Shown here: positions 15,774 through 24,005 of the stretch, piece after piece
Layout: each line of letters begins with the position of its first letter
How positions within the stretch are numbered: position 1 is the first letter of the stretch
Source of the DNA: Candidatus Denitrolinea symbiosum
GTDB taxonomy: Bacteria; Chloroflexota; Anaerolineae; Anaerolineales; Villigracilaceae
Direction of reading: 5' to 3'
Length of the DNA stretch: 64,000 nt
Assembly: GCA_017312345.1 (NCBI GenBank)
Contig: BLAA01000001.1
Coordinates: 1,178,001-1,242,000 of the forward strand
The notes under the pieces: model-generated
What the model saw: the letters and a program-made list of their open reading frames with translations, nothing else
What the model was told of the DNA's origin: nothing
The model's database searches: none
Program-made: the position numbers and the translations under genes

Positions 15774-16583
15774 TTACTCATTCCTGAACTGCAAGCAATA
15801 ATGATGGAACGTATTGCTCACCCACGCCGACCCTAATCCATACGGCGCGAGGGACTGGTTATCTTGCATCCAGATTTTTTCGTCCTTGAGGGTGTAGGTC
15901 TTGCCGAGTTCGCGGGCAATATCCCATGCCAGCGGATAGATCTTCCCGCCCTTCTTCACGTTCTTGACGATGATGGTGAGATACGCCTTCTCACGTAGTA
16001 ACGGCTTCAGCCGTACATAAATGTCCACGAGTTTGGCGAGGAAGGATTCGTAATCGTCCACGTTGCCGAGGTCGTTGGGATCGTCCGAGTAGAAGACGTC
16101 GAGGTCGGCGGAGGCGCGGCGCTTCTTTTGGGTCTCGGCGCCGCGGGCGCGGAGCATGTCCCAGTAGGGAGGGGAGGTCAGAACGTAATCAATGGTTGGT
16201 AATTGGTAATTGGTAATATGGGAAGCGTCGCCGTTGATGATTTCCGACCTTAGACCTTCGACCTGCGATCCGAGCGACGCGCGTTCATCGGCAATAATTT
16301 GTTTCGCGATCTCCGCGTATTTGGAATTCAACTCCACCCCGTAGGAATTGCGTCCCGCGCGCAGGGCGGCGACGAGGGTCGAACCCGTCCCCGCCATCGG
16401 GTCGAGGACGGCCTGTCCGCGCTTGGTGAAGAATTCGATGAACTCCTGCGCCATCGTCTCGGGGAATTTGGCGGGATGGACGAGAGTCCCCTTTTTGCGC
16501 GGCGGCGGATTGTGGATGAACCACGATTTTTGAAACTTCAGCCAGGTTTTCGAGTCAAGGTCGTTGAGTTTGTTTGTCGGCAT
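15774..16583 (-). CDS. DNA (N4-cytosine or N6-adenine) methyltransferase
   Basis: The 269-residue protein has the amino-methyltransferase motifs: VLDPMAGTGSTLVAALRAGRNSYGVEL (AdoMet-binding FxGxG region, about residues 58-84) and TSPPYWD (catalytic motif IV). TSPPY is the form most often seen in N4-cytosine enzymes. The order of motifs, AdoMet site first, is also consistent with that. The ATG at 16583 (MPTNKLN) is chosen over upstream in-frame codons. A heptamer repeat (16191-16219) is read in frame as ITNYQLPTIDY just before the catalytic motif. With the next two genes it probably forms a restriction-modification island. Confidence 0.85.
   Translation of the reverse strand: MPTNKLNDLDSKTWLKFQKSWFIHNPPPRKKGTLVHPAKFPETMAQEFIEFFTKRGQAVLDPMAGTGSTLVAALRAGRNSYGVELNSKYAEIAKQIIADERASLGSQVEGLRSEIINGDASHITNYQLPTIDYVLTSPPYWDMLRARGAETQKKRRASADLDVFYSDDPNDLGNVDDYESFLAKLVDIYVRLKPLLREKAYLTIIVKNVKKGGKIYPLAWDIARELGKTYTLKDEKIWMQDNQSLAPYGLGSAWVSNTFHHYCLQFRNE
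16191..16219 (+). repeat. Heptanucleotide tandem repeat inside methyltransferase gene
   Basis: Three to four GGTAATT-type heptamers in a row. They are read within the methyltransferase coding sequence and belong to a repeat family seen at several other places in this window. Confidence 0.7.
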
Positions 16584-16691
16584 GAGGGGATTATAACTTG
16601 GAGCGCCGCATCGAGATACTGGGAATCGCGGCCGACCCGTTCCGCGCGCGGCCTGTCCTCCTGGGCGGACGGAGGGTAGAATTACTCCGCC

Positions 16692-17525
16692 ATGGAACCG
16701 ACCCTCGCCGACTTCCTCCTCCAAACCGTCAAAAATGCCTACGACGGGATTCGCCGCCTGCCGCAACTCCCGTCCGCGTATCTACACCCGTGGCGGCGCG
16801 CGAGCATCCGCCGTCTCGCCGCGCTCAGGGACGCGCGCAAAGGTCAGCGCGCCTTCATCATCGGCAACGGTCCTTCCCTCAAGCAGACCGACCTTTCCAA
16901 ACTCAGGAACGAATTCACCTTCGGGCTGAACCGCATCTATCTGATGTTCCCCGAACTCGGATTCCCCACTTCCTGCCTCGTCTCCATCAACGATCTCGTC
17001 ATCGAACAATGCGCCGCCGAGATGGCCGCCCTCGAAATTCCAAAGTTCGTCGCGTGGCGGTCTCATCGTCACTTCATCAGTCATCAGTCGTCAGTCATCA
17101 GTCGCCAACTGCCAATTACCAATTACCAATTACCAACCTTCCTCTACACCACCTACACCGGCCCCCGCTTCTCTCGCGACGTACGCGGCCGCGTCTGGGA
17201 GGGCGCCACCGTCACCAACGTCGCGCTCCAACTCGCCTTCCACATGGGCTTGGAGCAAGTCATCCTCATCGGCGTGGACCACAACTTCGCCTCGAAAGGC
17301 GACGCCAACAAGACCGTCGTCTCCGAAGGCGACGATCCCAACCACTTCTCCGCGGCTTACTTCGGCAAAGGCTTCCGCTGGCAGCTACCCGACCTCGACA
17401 CCTCCGAGATCGGCTACCGTCTCGCCCGCGACGCCTATCAGAAAGCGGGACGCGAAGTTTTGGACGCCACCGTCGGCGGCAAACTCGCCATCTTCCCGAA
17501 AATAGACTATTCATCCCTTTTCTGA
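16692..17525 (+). CDS. DUF115-like protein (6-hydroxymethylpterin pyrophosphokinase MptE-like)
   Basis: The 277-residue protein has the DUF115 features: RAFIIGNGPSLKQTDLSKL (nucleotide-binding-like loop, about residues 52-71), GLNRIYLMFP, and AFHMGLEQVILIGVDHNFA. Bacterial relatives often sit in glycan or flagellin-modification loci, and here two glycosyltransferase genes follow. Residues about 127-150 (SHQSSVISRQLPITNYQLPT) are encoded by a heptamer repeat and look like an insertion into the domain without frame loss. A TAGAAT lies 9 bp before the ATG, so the leader is very short. Confidence 0.75.
   Translation: MEPTLADFLLQTVKNAYDGIRRLPQLPSAYLHPWRRASIRRLAALRDARKGQRAFIIGNGPSLKQTDLSKLRNEFTFGLNRIYLMFPELGFPTSCLVSINDLVIEQCAAEMAALEIPKFVAWRSHRHFISHQSSVISRQLPITNYQLPTFLYTTYTGPRFSRDVRGRVWEGATVTNVALQLAFHMGLEQVILIGVDHNFASKGDANKTVVSEGDDPNHFSAAYFGKGFRWQLPDLDTSEIGYRLARDAYQKAGREVLDATVGGKLAIFPKIDYSSLF
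17075..17140 (+). repeat. Two-type heptamer repeat inserted in DUF115 gene
   Basis: Tandem CATCAGT/CGTCAGT heptamers followed by AATTACC heptamers. The period of 7 keeps the reading frame only in multiples of three units or with compensating ends; here the frame is kept. Confidence 0.75.
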
Positions 17526-17558
17526 TAACGTAACAAGCGCCCACGCAACCGCTCACCG

Positions 17559-17602
17559 AACACTGATCACTGGACACTGATCACTGATTACTGATTACTG
17601 AT
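17559..17602 (+). repeat. Heptamer repeat supplying a start codon
   Basis: CACTGAT / CACTGGA / TACTGAT heptamers run up to 17602. The last unit contributes the ATG of the following glycosyltransferase gene. Confidence 0.7.
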
Positions 17603-19085
17603 GCCCCGCTTCCTCCGCCTCACCCTCCTCGCCCTCCTCGCCCTCGGCGGACTCCTCCGTCTCCTCGACCTGACGGATCCTCCGCTGGACTTCCATCCCA
17701 CGCGCCAACTCCGCAACTCGATCATCGCCCGCGGCATCTACTACGACCTGCTCCCCAACGCGGACGCATCCACGCGCGCCCTCGCGGAATCCATCGCCCG
17801 CGTCCCTGCCCGCTACGAGCCTCCCGTCACCGAGACGCTCGCCGCCGTGACCTACCTCGCGGCTGGCGGGGAATCCGTCGCCATCCCGCGCCTCTACGGG
17901 ACGATCTTCTGGCTGCTCGCGGGACTCTGTCTCTTCGACCTCGCCCGCCGCCTCACGGACTCTCCCGTCGCCGCGCTGCTGTCCCTCGCCTATTTCCTCG
18001 TCCTGCCCTTCGCGGTCCAGGCCAGCCGCTCCTTCCAACCCGACCCGCTGATGACCGCATCCGCGTTCATCGGCGTTTACTTCCTCTATCGCTGGTCCGA
18101 GTCGATTGCCGATTCCCAACCTCCGCGCGTCTCCTGGAAATTTGCCGTCATCGCCGCCCTCCTGTTTGGGTTTGCGGCCTTCGTCAAAATCTTCATCGGT
18201 TACATCATCGGCGGCGCGGCCGCGGGACTGGTCCTCTTCACCCTCAAAGGGAAGTTCTGGCGTTCGCCCCAGGTGTGGACGATGGCGGTCGTCATGGTCC
18301 TGCCTGCCTTCCTTTTCTACTTTACAGGCGACCGCGGCAACTCCACCGAGTACATCACCAACTGGTCGCTGGACATGCTCAAGCTTATCGCCCGCGGCGA
18401 CTTCTACACCAAGTGGCTGGCTTTTCTCGGAAGTCTCTTCGGGCAGACGTTCATCTTCCTCTCCCTCGCGGGGACTCTCCTCGCCGCGCCGCGCGGCCGC
18501 GCGCTGCTGATCGGTCTCTGGGCGGGATATTTGCTCTACGGACTCTCCGTCCCGTTCCAGATGTACACGCACTCGTACTATCACATCCAACTGACGCCGA
18601 TCGTCGCTTTGGGGTTGAGTCCGCTCGCCGAAACAGTAACCCGCCGCGCGGTCGGAGAGAAGCGGATCTGGCAGGCCGCGTTGACCGTCCTCGCGGCCGC
18701 GGTCATCGGCTTCCAGGCCTACGTCGCGCGCTCCGTCCTCCTTGCCGAGGATTTCCGTCACGAACCCGCGTACTGGCAAATGGTCGGGGAGGCGATCCCC
18801 GCCAACGCCAAAGTCATCGCGCTGACGAAGGACTACGGCTACCGCGTCATGTACTACGGCTGGCGCCGCGTGGACTTGTGGCCGCAGTCTTCGGGACTGA
18901 TGGAGATCCGCGGCAACGCCATCAACGTGGAGAAAACCTTTGCCGAGCGCGCGCTGGGCAAGGACTACTTCCTTGTGACGACTTTCAGCCAACTCGATAA
19001 ACAACCCGACTTAAAAAAGATCCTCGACGGCTATCCCATCGCCGCGCAGGGAGACGGGTTTGTGCTGTACGATTTAAGACCATGA
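17601..19085 (+). CDS. GT39/ArnT-like membrane glycosyltransferase
   Basis: A 494-residue integral membrane protein with about ten hydrophobic spans. After the first span it reads LRLLDLTDPPLDFHPTRQLRNSIIARGIYY: an acidic D-x-PLDFHPTRQ loop like the catalytic external loop of GT-C enzymes (PMT, ArnT, dolichyl-phosphate-mannose type). Such enzymes move sugars from lipid carriers to proteins or lipids outside the membrane. Its stop overlaps the next glycosyltransferase start by 4 bp (ATGA). The start ATG lies within a heptamer repeat and has no clear ribosome site. Confidence 0.8.
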   Translation: MPRFLRLTLLALLALGGLLRLLDLTDPPLDFHPTRQLRNSIIARGIYYDLLPNADASTRALAESIARVPARYEPPVTETLAAVTYLAAGGESVAIPRLYGTIFWLLAGLCLFDLARRLTDSPVAALLSLAYFLVLPFAVQASRSFQPDPLMTASAFIGVYFLYRWSESIADSQPPRVSWKFAVIAALLFGFAAFVKIFIGYIIGGAAAGLVLFTLKGKFWRSPQVWTMAVVMVLPAFLFYFTGDRGNSTEYITNWSLDMLKLIARGDFYTKWLAFLGSLFGQTFIFLSLAGTLLAAPRGRALLIGLWAGYLLYGLSVPFQMYTHSYYHIQLTPIVALGLSPLAETVTRRAVGEKRIWQAALTVLAAAVIGFQAYVARSVLLAEDFRHEPAYWQMVGEAIPANAKVIALTKDYGYRVMYYGWRRVDLWPQSSGLMEIRGNAINVEKTFAERALGKDYFLVTTFSQLDKQPDLKKILDGYPIAAQGDGFVLYDLRP

Positions 19086-20026
19086 CCCTCGTCTCCATCG
19101 TTATTCCCTCCTTTAACCAAGTCTCTTATCTGGAGACGACTCTCCTCTCCGTGCTGGGACAGGATTATCCGCGCGTCGAGACCATCGTCATGGACGGCGG
19201 CTCGACCGACGGCTCGGTAGACGTCATCCGCTCCTACGAAAAACGGCTCGCGTACTGGGTCAGCGAAAAGGACGCGGGTCAGGCCGACGCCATCAACAAG
19301 GGGATGGCGCGCGCCCGGGGCGAGATCGTCGCCTGGCTCAACTCGGACGATTACTACCTGCCCGGCGCGGTCCGCGCCGCGCTGCGCGCCTTCGAGCGGA
19401 ATCCCGACGCGCTCCTCGTTTACGGAAACATGCTCGCCGTGGATGAGCGCGGCCAGACCATCAACTCGTTTCGGTTCAAACAACTCACGTTCGAAGACCT
19501 GCTCTCGTTCCAGATCATCGGACAGCCTGCGGTCTTCATGCGCCGCGCCGCGTTCGAACGGGCGGGCGGACTCGACCTTTCCTATCATTTTCTGCTCGAC
19601 CATCATCTCTGGATCCGCATCGCCGCGCAGGGACGGATACTCCACGTCCCGCAGACGTGGGCCGCGGCGCGCTATCACGCCGAAGCGAAGAACCGCGCCC
19701 GCGCCTCCGAGTTTGGGAGCGAGGCCTTTCGCATTTTGAATGAAGTGGAGCGGGACGCCAATCTTGCCTCCGCTTTCGCGAACATCAAACGCCGCGCCCG
19801 CGCCTCCGCGCACCGCGTCGACGCGCGCTACCTCCTCGACGGAGACCGTCCGTCCGCCAGTCTCGCGGCGTGGACGCGGGCGTTCTTCATCTATCCGCCC
19901 GTCGCGCTTGCCCGTCTTAACCTGCTCGGCTCCGCGCTGTTGAATTTGGTCGGCCTGGGGAAATTGCGCGAGGCAACTTTGGAAAAACGAAAATCGAGAT
20001 TTTCACGCGCAAAAGACGTGAAATAA
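19082..20026 (+). CDS. Family 2 glycosyltransferase
   Basis: The 314-residue protein has a GT-A fold start (VSIVIPSFNQVSYLETTLLSVLGQDYP, residues 4-30), the nucleotide-binding DGGSTDGS motif, and a DxD-like NSDDYYLPGA metal site. The later QPAVFMRRAAFERAGGLD segment is typical of surface polysaccharide GT2 enzymes. The gene is coupled to the upstream GT-C gene by a 4-bp overlap. The acceptor and donor sugar are unknown. Confidence 0.9.
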   Translation: MTLVSIVIPSFNQVSYLETTLLSVLGQDYPRVETIVMDGGSTDGSVDVIRSYEKRLAYWVSEKDAGQADAINKGMARARGEIVAWLNSDDYYLPGAVRAALRAFERNPDALLVYGNMLAVDERGQTINSFRFKQLTFEDLLSFQIIGQPAVFMRRAAFERAGGLDLSYHFLLDHHLWIRIAAQGRILHVPQTWAAARYHAEAKNRARASEFGSEAFRILNEVERDANLASAFANIKRRARASAHRVDARYLLDGDRPSASLAAWTRAFFIYPPVALARLNLLGSALLNLVGLGKLREATLEKRKSRFSRAKDVK

Positions 20027-20073
20027 CGCGGGAGCGCCATCGGTCGGTCTTGGCGCGGCCAGCGTCGCGGCGG

Positions 20074-20286
20074 TCATTTCATCCATCTTCGCCGCGCCCA
20101 AATGATGGGGACGACCACGATCAGGACGATAACGATGCCTATCAGCAGGATCTCCTCGGTGGTACCGGGGACGGTTTCGCCTTCCTGGAACAGGCTGGTC
20201 AGCGCAAGCGGGCGGCCAGGGACGGCGGACAGGTCGAAGTTCAGAGAAGAGGCGAGCGGGAGCAGGGAAGGCATATCCGTATCCAT
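20074..20286 (-). CDS. Small C-terminally anchored membrane protein
   Basis: A possible 70-residue protein starting MDTDMPSLLP, with one C-terminal hydrophobic helix (EEILLIGIVIVLIVVVPIIWARRRWMK). The transmembrane helix with a basic tail is convincing as a protein feature, but there is no recognised family, no strong ribosome site, and the upstream part (to 20337) could extend the frame. It is convergent with the glycosyltransferase gene. Confidence 0.45.
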   Translation of the reverse strand: MDTDMPSLLPLASSLNFDLSAVPGRPLALTSLFQEGETVPGTTEEILLIGIVIVLIVVVPIIWARRRWMK

Positions 20287-20462
20287 CAGATCGTTTTGAA
20301 ATGTGACTTTTATCGCTACAACTCGGACAAAATACATTATAATCGGTTTAGTTTTTCCGGAAGCAGGATCCTGCGTTAATGGCGTTTTCTGGTCTTATTC
20401 GTTCCGATTCTGTTTTCGGGGTGTCAAGAATGTCGCTATCATTCGGTGACGTCGAAAACACT

Positions 20463-20490
20463 GCAAAGTCTCCGCCCGCGGAGACTTTGC
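20463..20490. promoter_or_regulatory. 28-bp perfect palindrome upstream of act operon
   Basis: GCAAAGTCTCCGC and GCGGAGACTTTGC form two perfect 13-bp arms with 2 bp between them, 25 bp before the actA ATG. No T-run follows. An operator or a leader hairpin controlling the respiratory operon is likely. Confidence 0.5.
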
Positions 20491-20514
20491 AATTACACCA
20501 ACTCAGGAGATGTT

Positions 20515-21072
20515 ATGATCCAGAAGGTTTTTAAATGGTTCGTATCGCCGCTGGGTCGGGTGGCGCTGGTGATCATTGGAGTAGGGGCGCTGAGCGCGGC
20601 GATGTGGGGAATTAACTATGTCCAGAGACCGCCCGCGCAGCCGATCCAATTCCCGCACAAACGCCACGTCGACAATCAGATCCAATGCCTCTACTGCCAT
20701 CCCGGCGCGGCGAGTGGACCTTCCTCAGGCCTGCCCACGACCAACAAATGCTGGGGATGCCACCAGCAACTGGCGATTACAACCACCAGCGCGCTTTTGC
20801 CGCCGCTGGTTGCCGCCGTCCAAAACGGCGCTTCCCTGAACTGGGTTCCGGTGGCGCAAGTTCCCGATTTCGTTCAATACAACCACCGTCCGCACATCGC
20901 GGCCGGGTTGAACTGCGAAAATTGTCACGGCGACGTGGCTTCCCTGACCCTGCCTTATGAAAACCCGCAAGTGATGAACATGGGCTGGTGCATTGCTTGT
21001 CACCGGGAAAAATCGGCCGGCAATCCCGAACTCGAGAAGAAACTGCTCGACTGCGGGACCTGTCATTATTAG
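20515..21072 (+). CDS. actA: ACIII subunit ActA, pentaheme cytochrome c
   Basis: This 185-residue protein has an N-terminal membrane anchor (VALVIIGVGALSAAMWGI) and five CxxCH heme motifs: CLYCH, CWGCH, CENCH, CIACH and CGTCH. Five hemes and position at the head of the operon match ActA of Alternative Complex III, which oxidises menaquinol and passes electrons to cytochrome c. The ATG at 20515 follows an AGGAGA site. The hemes face outside. The molybdopterin-like subunit gene follows after 20 bp. Confidence 0.93.
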   Translation: MIQKVFKWFVSPLGRVALVIIGVGALSAAMWGINYVQRPPAQPIQFPHKRHVDNQIQCLYCHPGAASGPSSGLPTTNKCWGCHQQLAITTTSALLPPLVAAVQNGASLNWVPVAQVPDFVQYNHRPHIAAGLNCENCHGDVASLTLPYENPQVMNMGWCIACHREKSAGNPELEKKLLDCGTCHY

Positions 21073-21092
21073 ACCGGCGAAAGGATAAACGC

Positions 21093-23234
21093 ATGACTAA
21101 AAACATTTCCCGGCGCGATTTTCTAAAACTGGCAGGAGCGGGCGCGGCGGCCACCGCCGTCCTGACCGGCTGCGGACCCGCCTCCAAATATGTGACGCGC
21201 CAGCCGTACTATCAGATGCCCGAATATACCTACAACGGCGAGAGCTCGTATTACGCCACTGCCTGCCGCGAATGCGCCGCCGCCTGCGGCCTCGTTGTCC
21301 GCACCTTCCAGGGGCGCGCCATCAAAGTGGAGGGGAACGCGGCCAACCCCGTCAACCTCGGCAAGACCTGCGCCCGCGGCCAGACCACCCTGCAGGGACT
21401 TTACAACCCCGACCGCGTCGCCGCGCCGACCCGACAGGGGCGCGCGAAAAACCTCAGCAGCGACGCGCTGACCTGGGACGAGGCTGTCGCCGTCGTCGCC
21501 GACGCGCTCCAGAAATACCAGCCGTCTGAGATCGCCTTCCTGATGGGTACCGCTCCCGATCATCTCTTCGATCTCGCCGCCGAACTCGCCAACAGCATGG
21601 GCGCGCCGGCTCCGATCCGTTTTGGCGCGCTCAGCATGTTCGAGGGCCGCGCCACGCTCGCGCAGGCCGCGCGGCTCATGTTCGGCCAGCCCGCGCTGCC
21701 CTTCTTCGATCTCGCCAGCGCCGACGCGGTCGTCTCCTTTGGCGCCAACTTCCTCGAGACCTGGATCTCGCCCGTCGCGTACACGCGCGGATATTCCACG
21801 ATGCGCAAGGGACGGAACGGCAAGCGCGGCTACTTTGCCCAATTTGAGCCGCGGATGTCGCAGACCGGCGCGACAGCCGACCGCTGGGTCGCGCTTCGCC
21901 CCGGGACCGAGGGACTGGTTGTCCTCGCCCTCGGCCGGCTCGCGGCCGAAGCGCGCGGCGGGGCCATCCCCGCGGCCTTTGCCTCCGTGGTCGCGGCCGA
22001 CGCCGCGGAAAAGGCCGGCGTGGAGCTCGCGGCCCTGCAGGCCGTCGCGGCCGAGATCGCGAAGGCGGCTTCCCCGCTCGCCGTCGTGGGCGGGGCCGCG
22101 CTCGCGCACACCAACGGCATGGACACCGCCCAGGCGGTCTACGCTTTTAACGCGGCCTTCTCCGCCTCGTTCTTCCTCTCCCCGCTCGCCCCCGGCGAAG
22201 ACGCATACCACCGTCCCGCCTCGGCGCAGGAAATGGCGGAGTTCGTCCGAAAACTGGAGGCGGGCTCGGTGAAGGCGCTGTTCATCCACGGCGTAAATCC
22301 CGCCTTTGAATTGCCCAGGTCGCTCGGCTTCGAAGCGGCTCTCCAGAAGGTGGAAACGGTCGTCTCGTTCGCCACCTTCCCCGATGAGACCGCCCTGCTC
22401 GCCGATTACATCTTCCCCGACCATCAGGCCCTCGAAAGTTTCGGCTATCAGCGCGCCTACACCGGCGCGGGCGCTTCCGTCCTTTCGGGGATGCAGCCCG
22501 TCGTCTCTCCCTTCGTGGACACCAGGGCCACCGCCGACGTCCTGCTTGCGGCCGCGGCCCAGACGAAAAACGCCCTCCCGTACGCGGACGAGTATGCCTT
22601 CATTCAGGGCCGGCTCCAGCAGTTCCTTCCCGTGACGGACGGATCGTTTGCCGCCCCCGACATCAACGCTTTCATGGCTTACTTCCAGCAGCATGGCGGC
22701 TGGTGGAAAGCGGCGGAGCTCGTCGCGCCGAGCGCCTCCGGCAGCGCGGCGACCGCCTCCGCAGCCGAGTTCGAGGCGGGCGACTTCTTCCTCGTCCCGT
22801 TCGTCTCGCCGACGCTGGGCGAGGCGGGCGCGAACAAACCCTGGCTTCAGGAAGTCCCCGACCCGACGACCACCGTCATGTGGAACACATGGGTGGAGAT
22901 GAACCCGAAGACCGCCGCCGAGTTGGGCATCGAAGACGACGACGTGATCAGGGTCGTCAGCGCGGCCGGGGCGGTGGAGGTCCCCGTGTATTTGTACCCG
23001 GCCATCCGTACGGATACGATCGCCATTCCGTTCGGGCAGGGACATACCGCCTACGGTCAGTTCGCGGCCGGGCGCGGAGTCAATCCCGCCGACCTGTTCG
23101 GCGCGAAGTTCAACGCCGCGGGCGACCTTGCGTATGCGGGGATCAAAGTCCGTATCGAGAGAACGGGCAGGAAGCAACCCCTTTCCCGCCTGGAAAGCAG
23201 GATCGGCGTTTATGGCGAAGGCATGGGCGAATAA
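21093..23234 (+). CDS. actB1: ACIII subunit ActB1, molybdopterin-oxidoreductase-like
   Basis: The 713-residue protein starts with a Tat signal (ISRRDFLKLAGAGAAATAVLTGC, residues 5-27) and has the molybdopterin oxidoreductase fold with an N-terminal CRECAAACG...C pattern. In ACIII this subunit has lost the molybdenum cofactor and serves a structural role. In many act operons the iron-sulfur part is fused to its C-terminus; here it ends at residue 713 and the iron-sulfur part is a separate gene 9 bp downstream. The ATG at 21093 is chosen because the Tat motif starts there. Confidence 0.9.
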   Translation: MTKNISRRDFLKLAGAGAAATAVLTGCGPASKYVTRQPYYQMPEYTYNGESSYYATACRECAAACGLVVRTFQGRAIKVEGNAANPVNLGKTCARGQTTLQGLYNPDRVAAPTRQGRAKNLSSDALTWDEAVAVVADALQKYQPSEIAFLMGTAPDHLFDLAAELANSMGAPAPIRFGALSMFEGRATLAQAARLMFGQPALPFFDLASADAVVSFGANFLETWISPVAYTRGYSTMRKGRNGKRGYFAQFEPRMSQTGATADRWVALRPGTEGLVVLALGRLAAEARGGAIPAAFASVVAADAAEKAGVELAALQAVAAEIAKAASPLAVVGGAALAHTNGMDTAQAVYAFNAAFSASFFLSPLAPGEDAYHRPASAQEMAEFVRKLEAGSVKALFIHGVNPAFELPRSLGFEAALQKVETVVSFATFPDETALLADYIFPDHQALESFGYQRAYTGAGASVLSGMQPVVSPFVDTRATADVLLAAAAQTKNALPYADEYAFIQGRLQQFLPVTDGSFAAPDINAFMAYFQQHGGWWKAAELVAPSASGSAATASAAEFEAGDFFLVPFVSPTLGEAGANKPWLQEVPDPTTTVMWNTWVEMNPKTAAELGIEDDDVIRVVSAAGAVEVPVYLYPAIRTDTIAIPFGQGHTAYGQFAAGRGVNPADLFGAKFNAAGDLAYAGIKVRIERTGRKQPLSRLESRIGVYGEGMGE

Positions 23235-23243
23235 GAGGAGCAA

Positions 23244-24005
23244 ATGATGATTGATTTGAATATCGTCGGCGCGAAAGGCGCCATCGCGGAAGAAGCCGAG
23301 GGCAAATGGGGCATGGTCATAGACCAGGACCTTTGCACCGGCTGCCAGGCCTGCGTGGCGGCCTGCGCTATGGAGAATAACATCGCCTTTGTGGGCGAGG
23401 AGGATTCAGGCTATGGGCGCTCCATGCACTGGATCCGTATCGAGCGCTTCTGGGAGGGCGAATATCCCAACGTGAAGATGACGCGCTACCAGCCCATGAT
23501 GTGCCAGCAGTGCGGTCACGCTCCCTGCGAGCCGGTCTGCCCGGCGTTCGCCACCGTCCATTCGCAGTCCCAGCAGGTCAACCTGCAGGTGTACAACCGC
23601 TGCGTCGGCACGCGCTATTGCGCCAACAACTGCCCGTACCAGGTCCGTTCCTTCAACTGGCGAGATTACGCCGACGAGCGCATAAACGCCGCCATCCGCA
23701 CGTTGAAGAACCAATATAACCCCGACGTGACCGTGCGCCGCCGCGGCATCATGGAAAAATGCACGTTCTGCATCCAGCGCATCCACAAGGCGGAGGACAA
23801 GGCCAAGTCGGAGGGACGCGAAGTCGTCGACGGCGAATTCACCACCGCCTGCGCGCAGGCCTGCCCCGCGGACGCGATCGTCTTCGGGCGCATCGACAAC
23901 CCCGAAAGCCTGGTCGCGCAGCTGACGCGTCAGAGAGACGGCGTCCGCCATCTTGAAGAACTTGGCACGCTTCCGCGTGTGACCTATTTTGCAGGAGGGC
24001 AGTGA
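23244..24005 (+). CDS. actB2: ACIII subunit ActB2, four-cluster ferredoxin-like protein
   Basis: A 253-residue protein with four cysteine groups: CTGCQACVAAC, CQQCGHAPCEPVCP, CVGTRYCANNCPY and CTFCIQR with CAQACP. This is the electron-transfer subunit pattern (DmsB/NrfC/PsrB type) and corresponds to the iron-sulfur domain of ActB. It should carry electrons from the quinol site toward the ActA hemes. A GAGGAG ribosome site precedes the ATG. Its stop overlaps the actC start (TGATG), so the two are translationally coupled. Confidence 0.92.
   Translation: MMIDLNIVGAKGAIAEEAEGKWGMVIDQDLCTGCQACVAACAMENNIAFVGEEDSGYGRSMHWIRIERFWEGEYPNVKMTRYQPMMCQQCGHAPCEPVCPAFATVHSQSQQVNLQVYNRCVGTRYCANNCPYQVRSFNWRDYADERINAAIRTLKNQYNPDVTVRRRGIMEKCTFCIQRIHKAEDKAKSEGREVVDGEFTTACAQACPADAIVFGRIDNPESLVAQLTRQRDGVRHLEELGTLPRVTYFAGGQ

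Noticed and set aside
17595..19004. A 469-codon open frame on the minus strand
   Set aside because: Antisense to the GT-C glycosyltransferase gene; highly charged repetitive sequence without domains.
21123..23243. A 706-codon open frame on the minus strand
   Set aside because: It is a GC-rich shadow of actB1, with low-complexity Gly/Arg/Glu sequence and no ribosome site.
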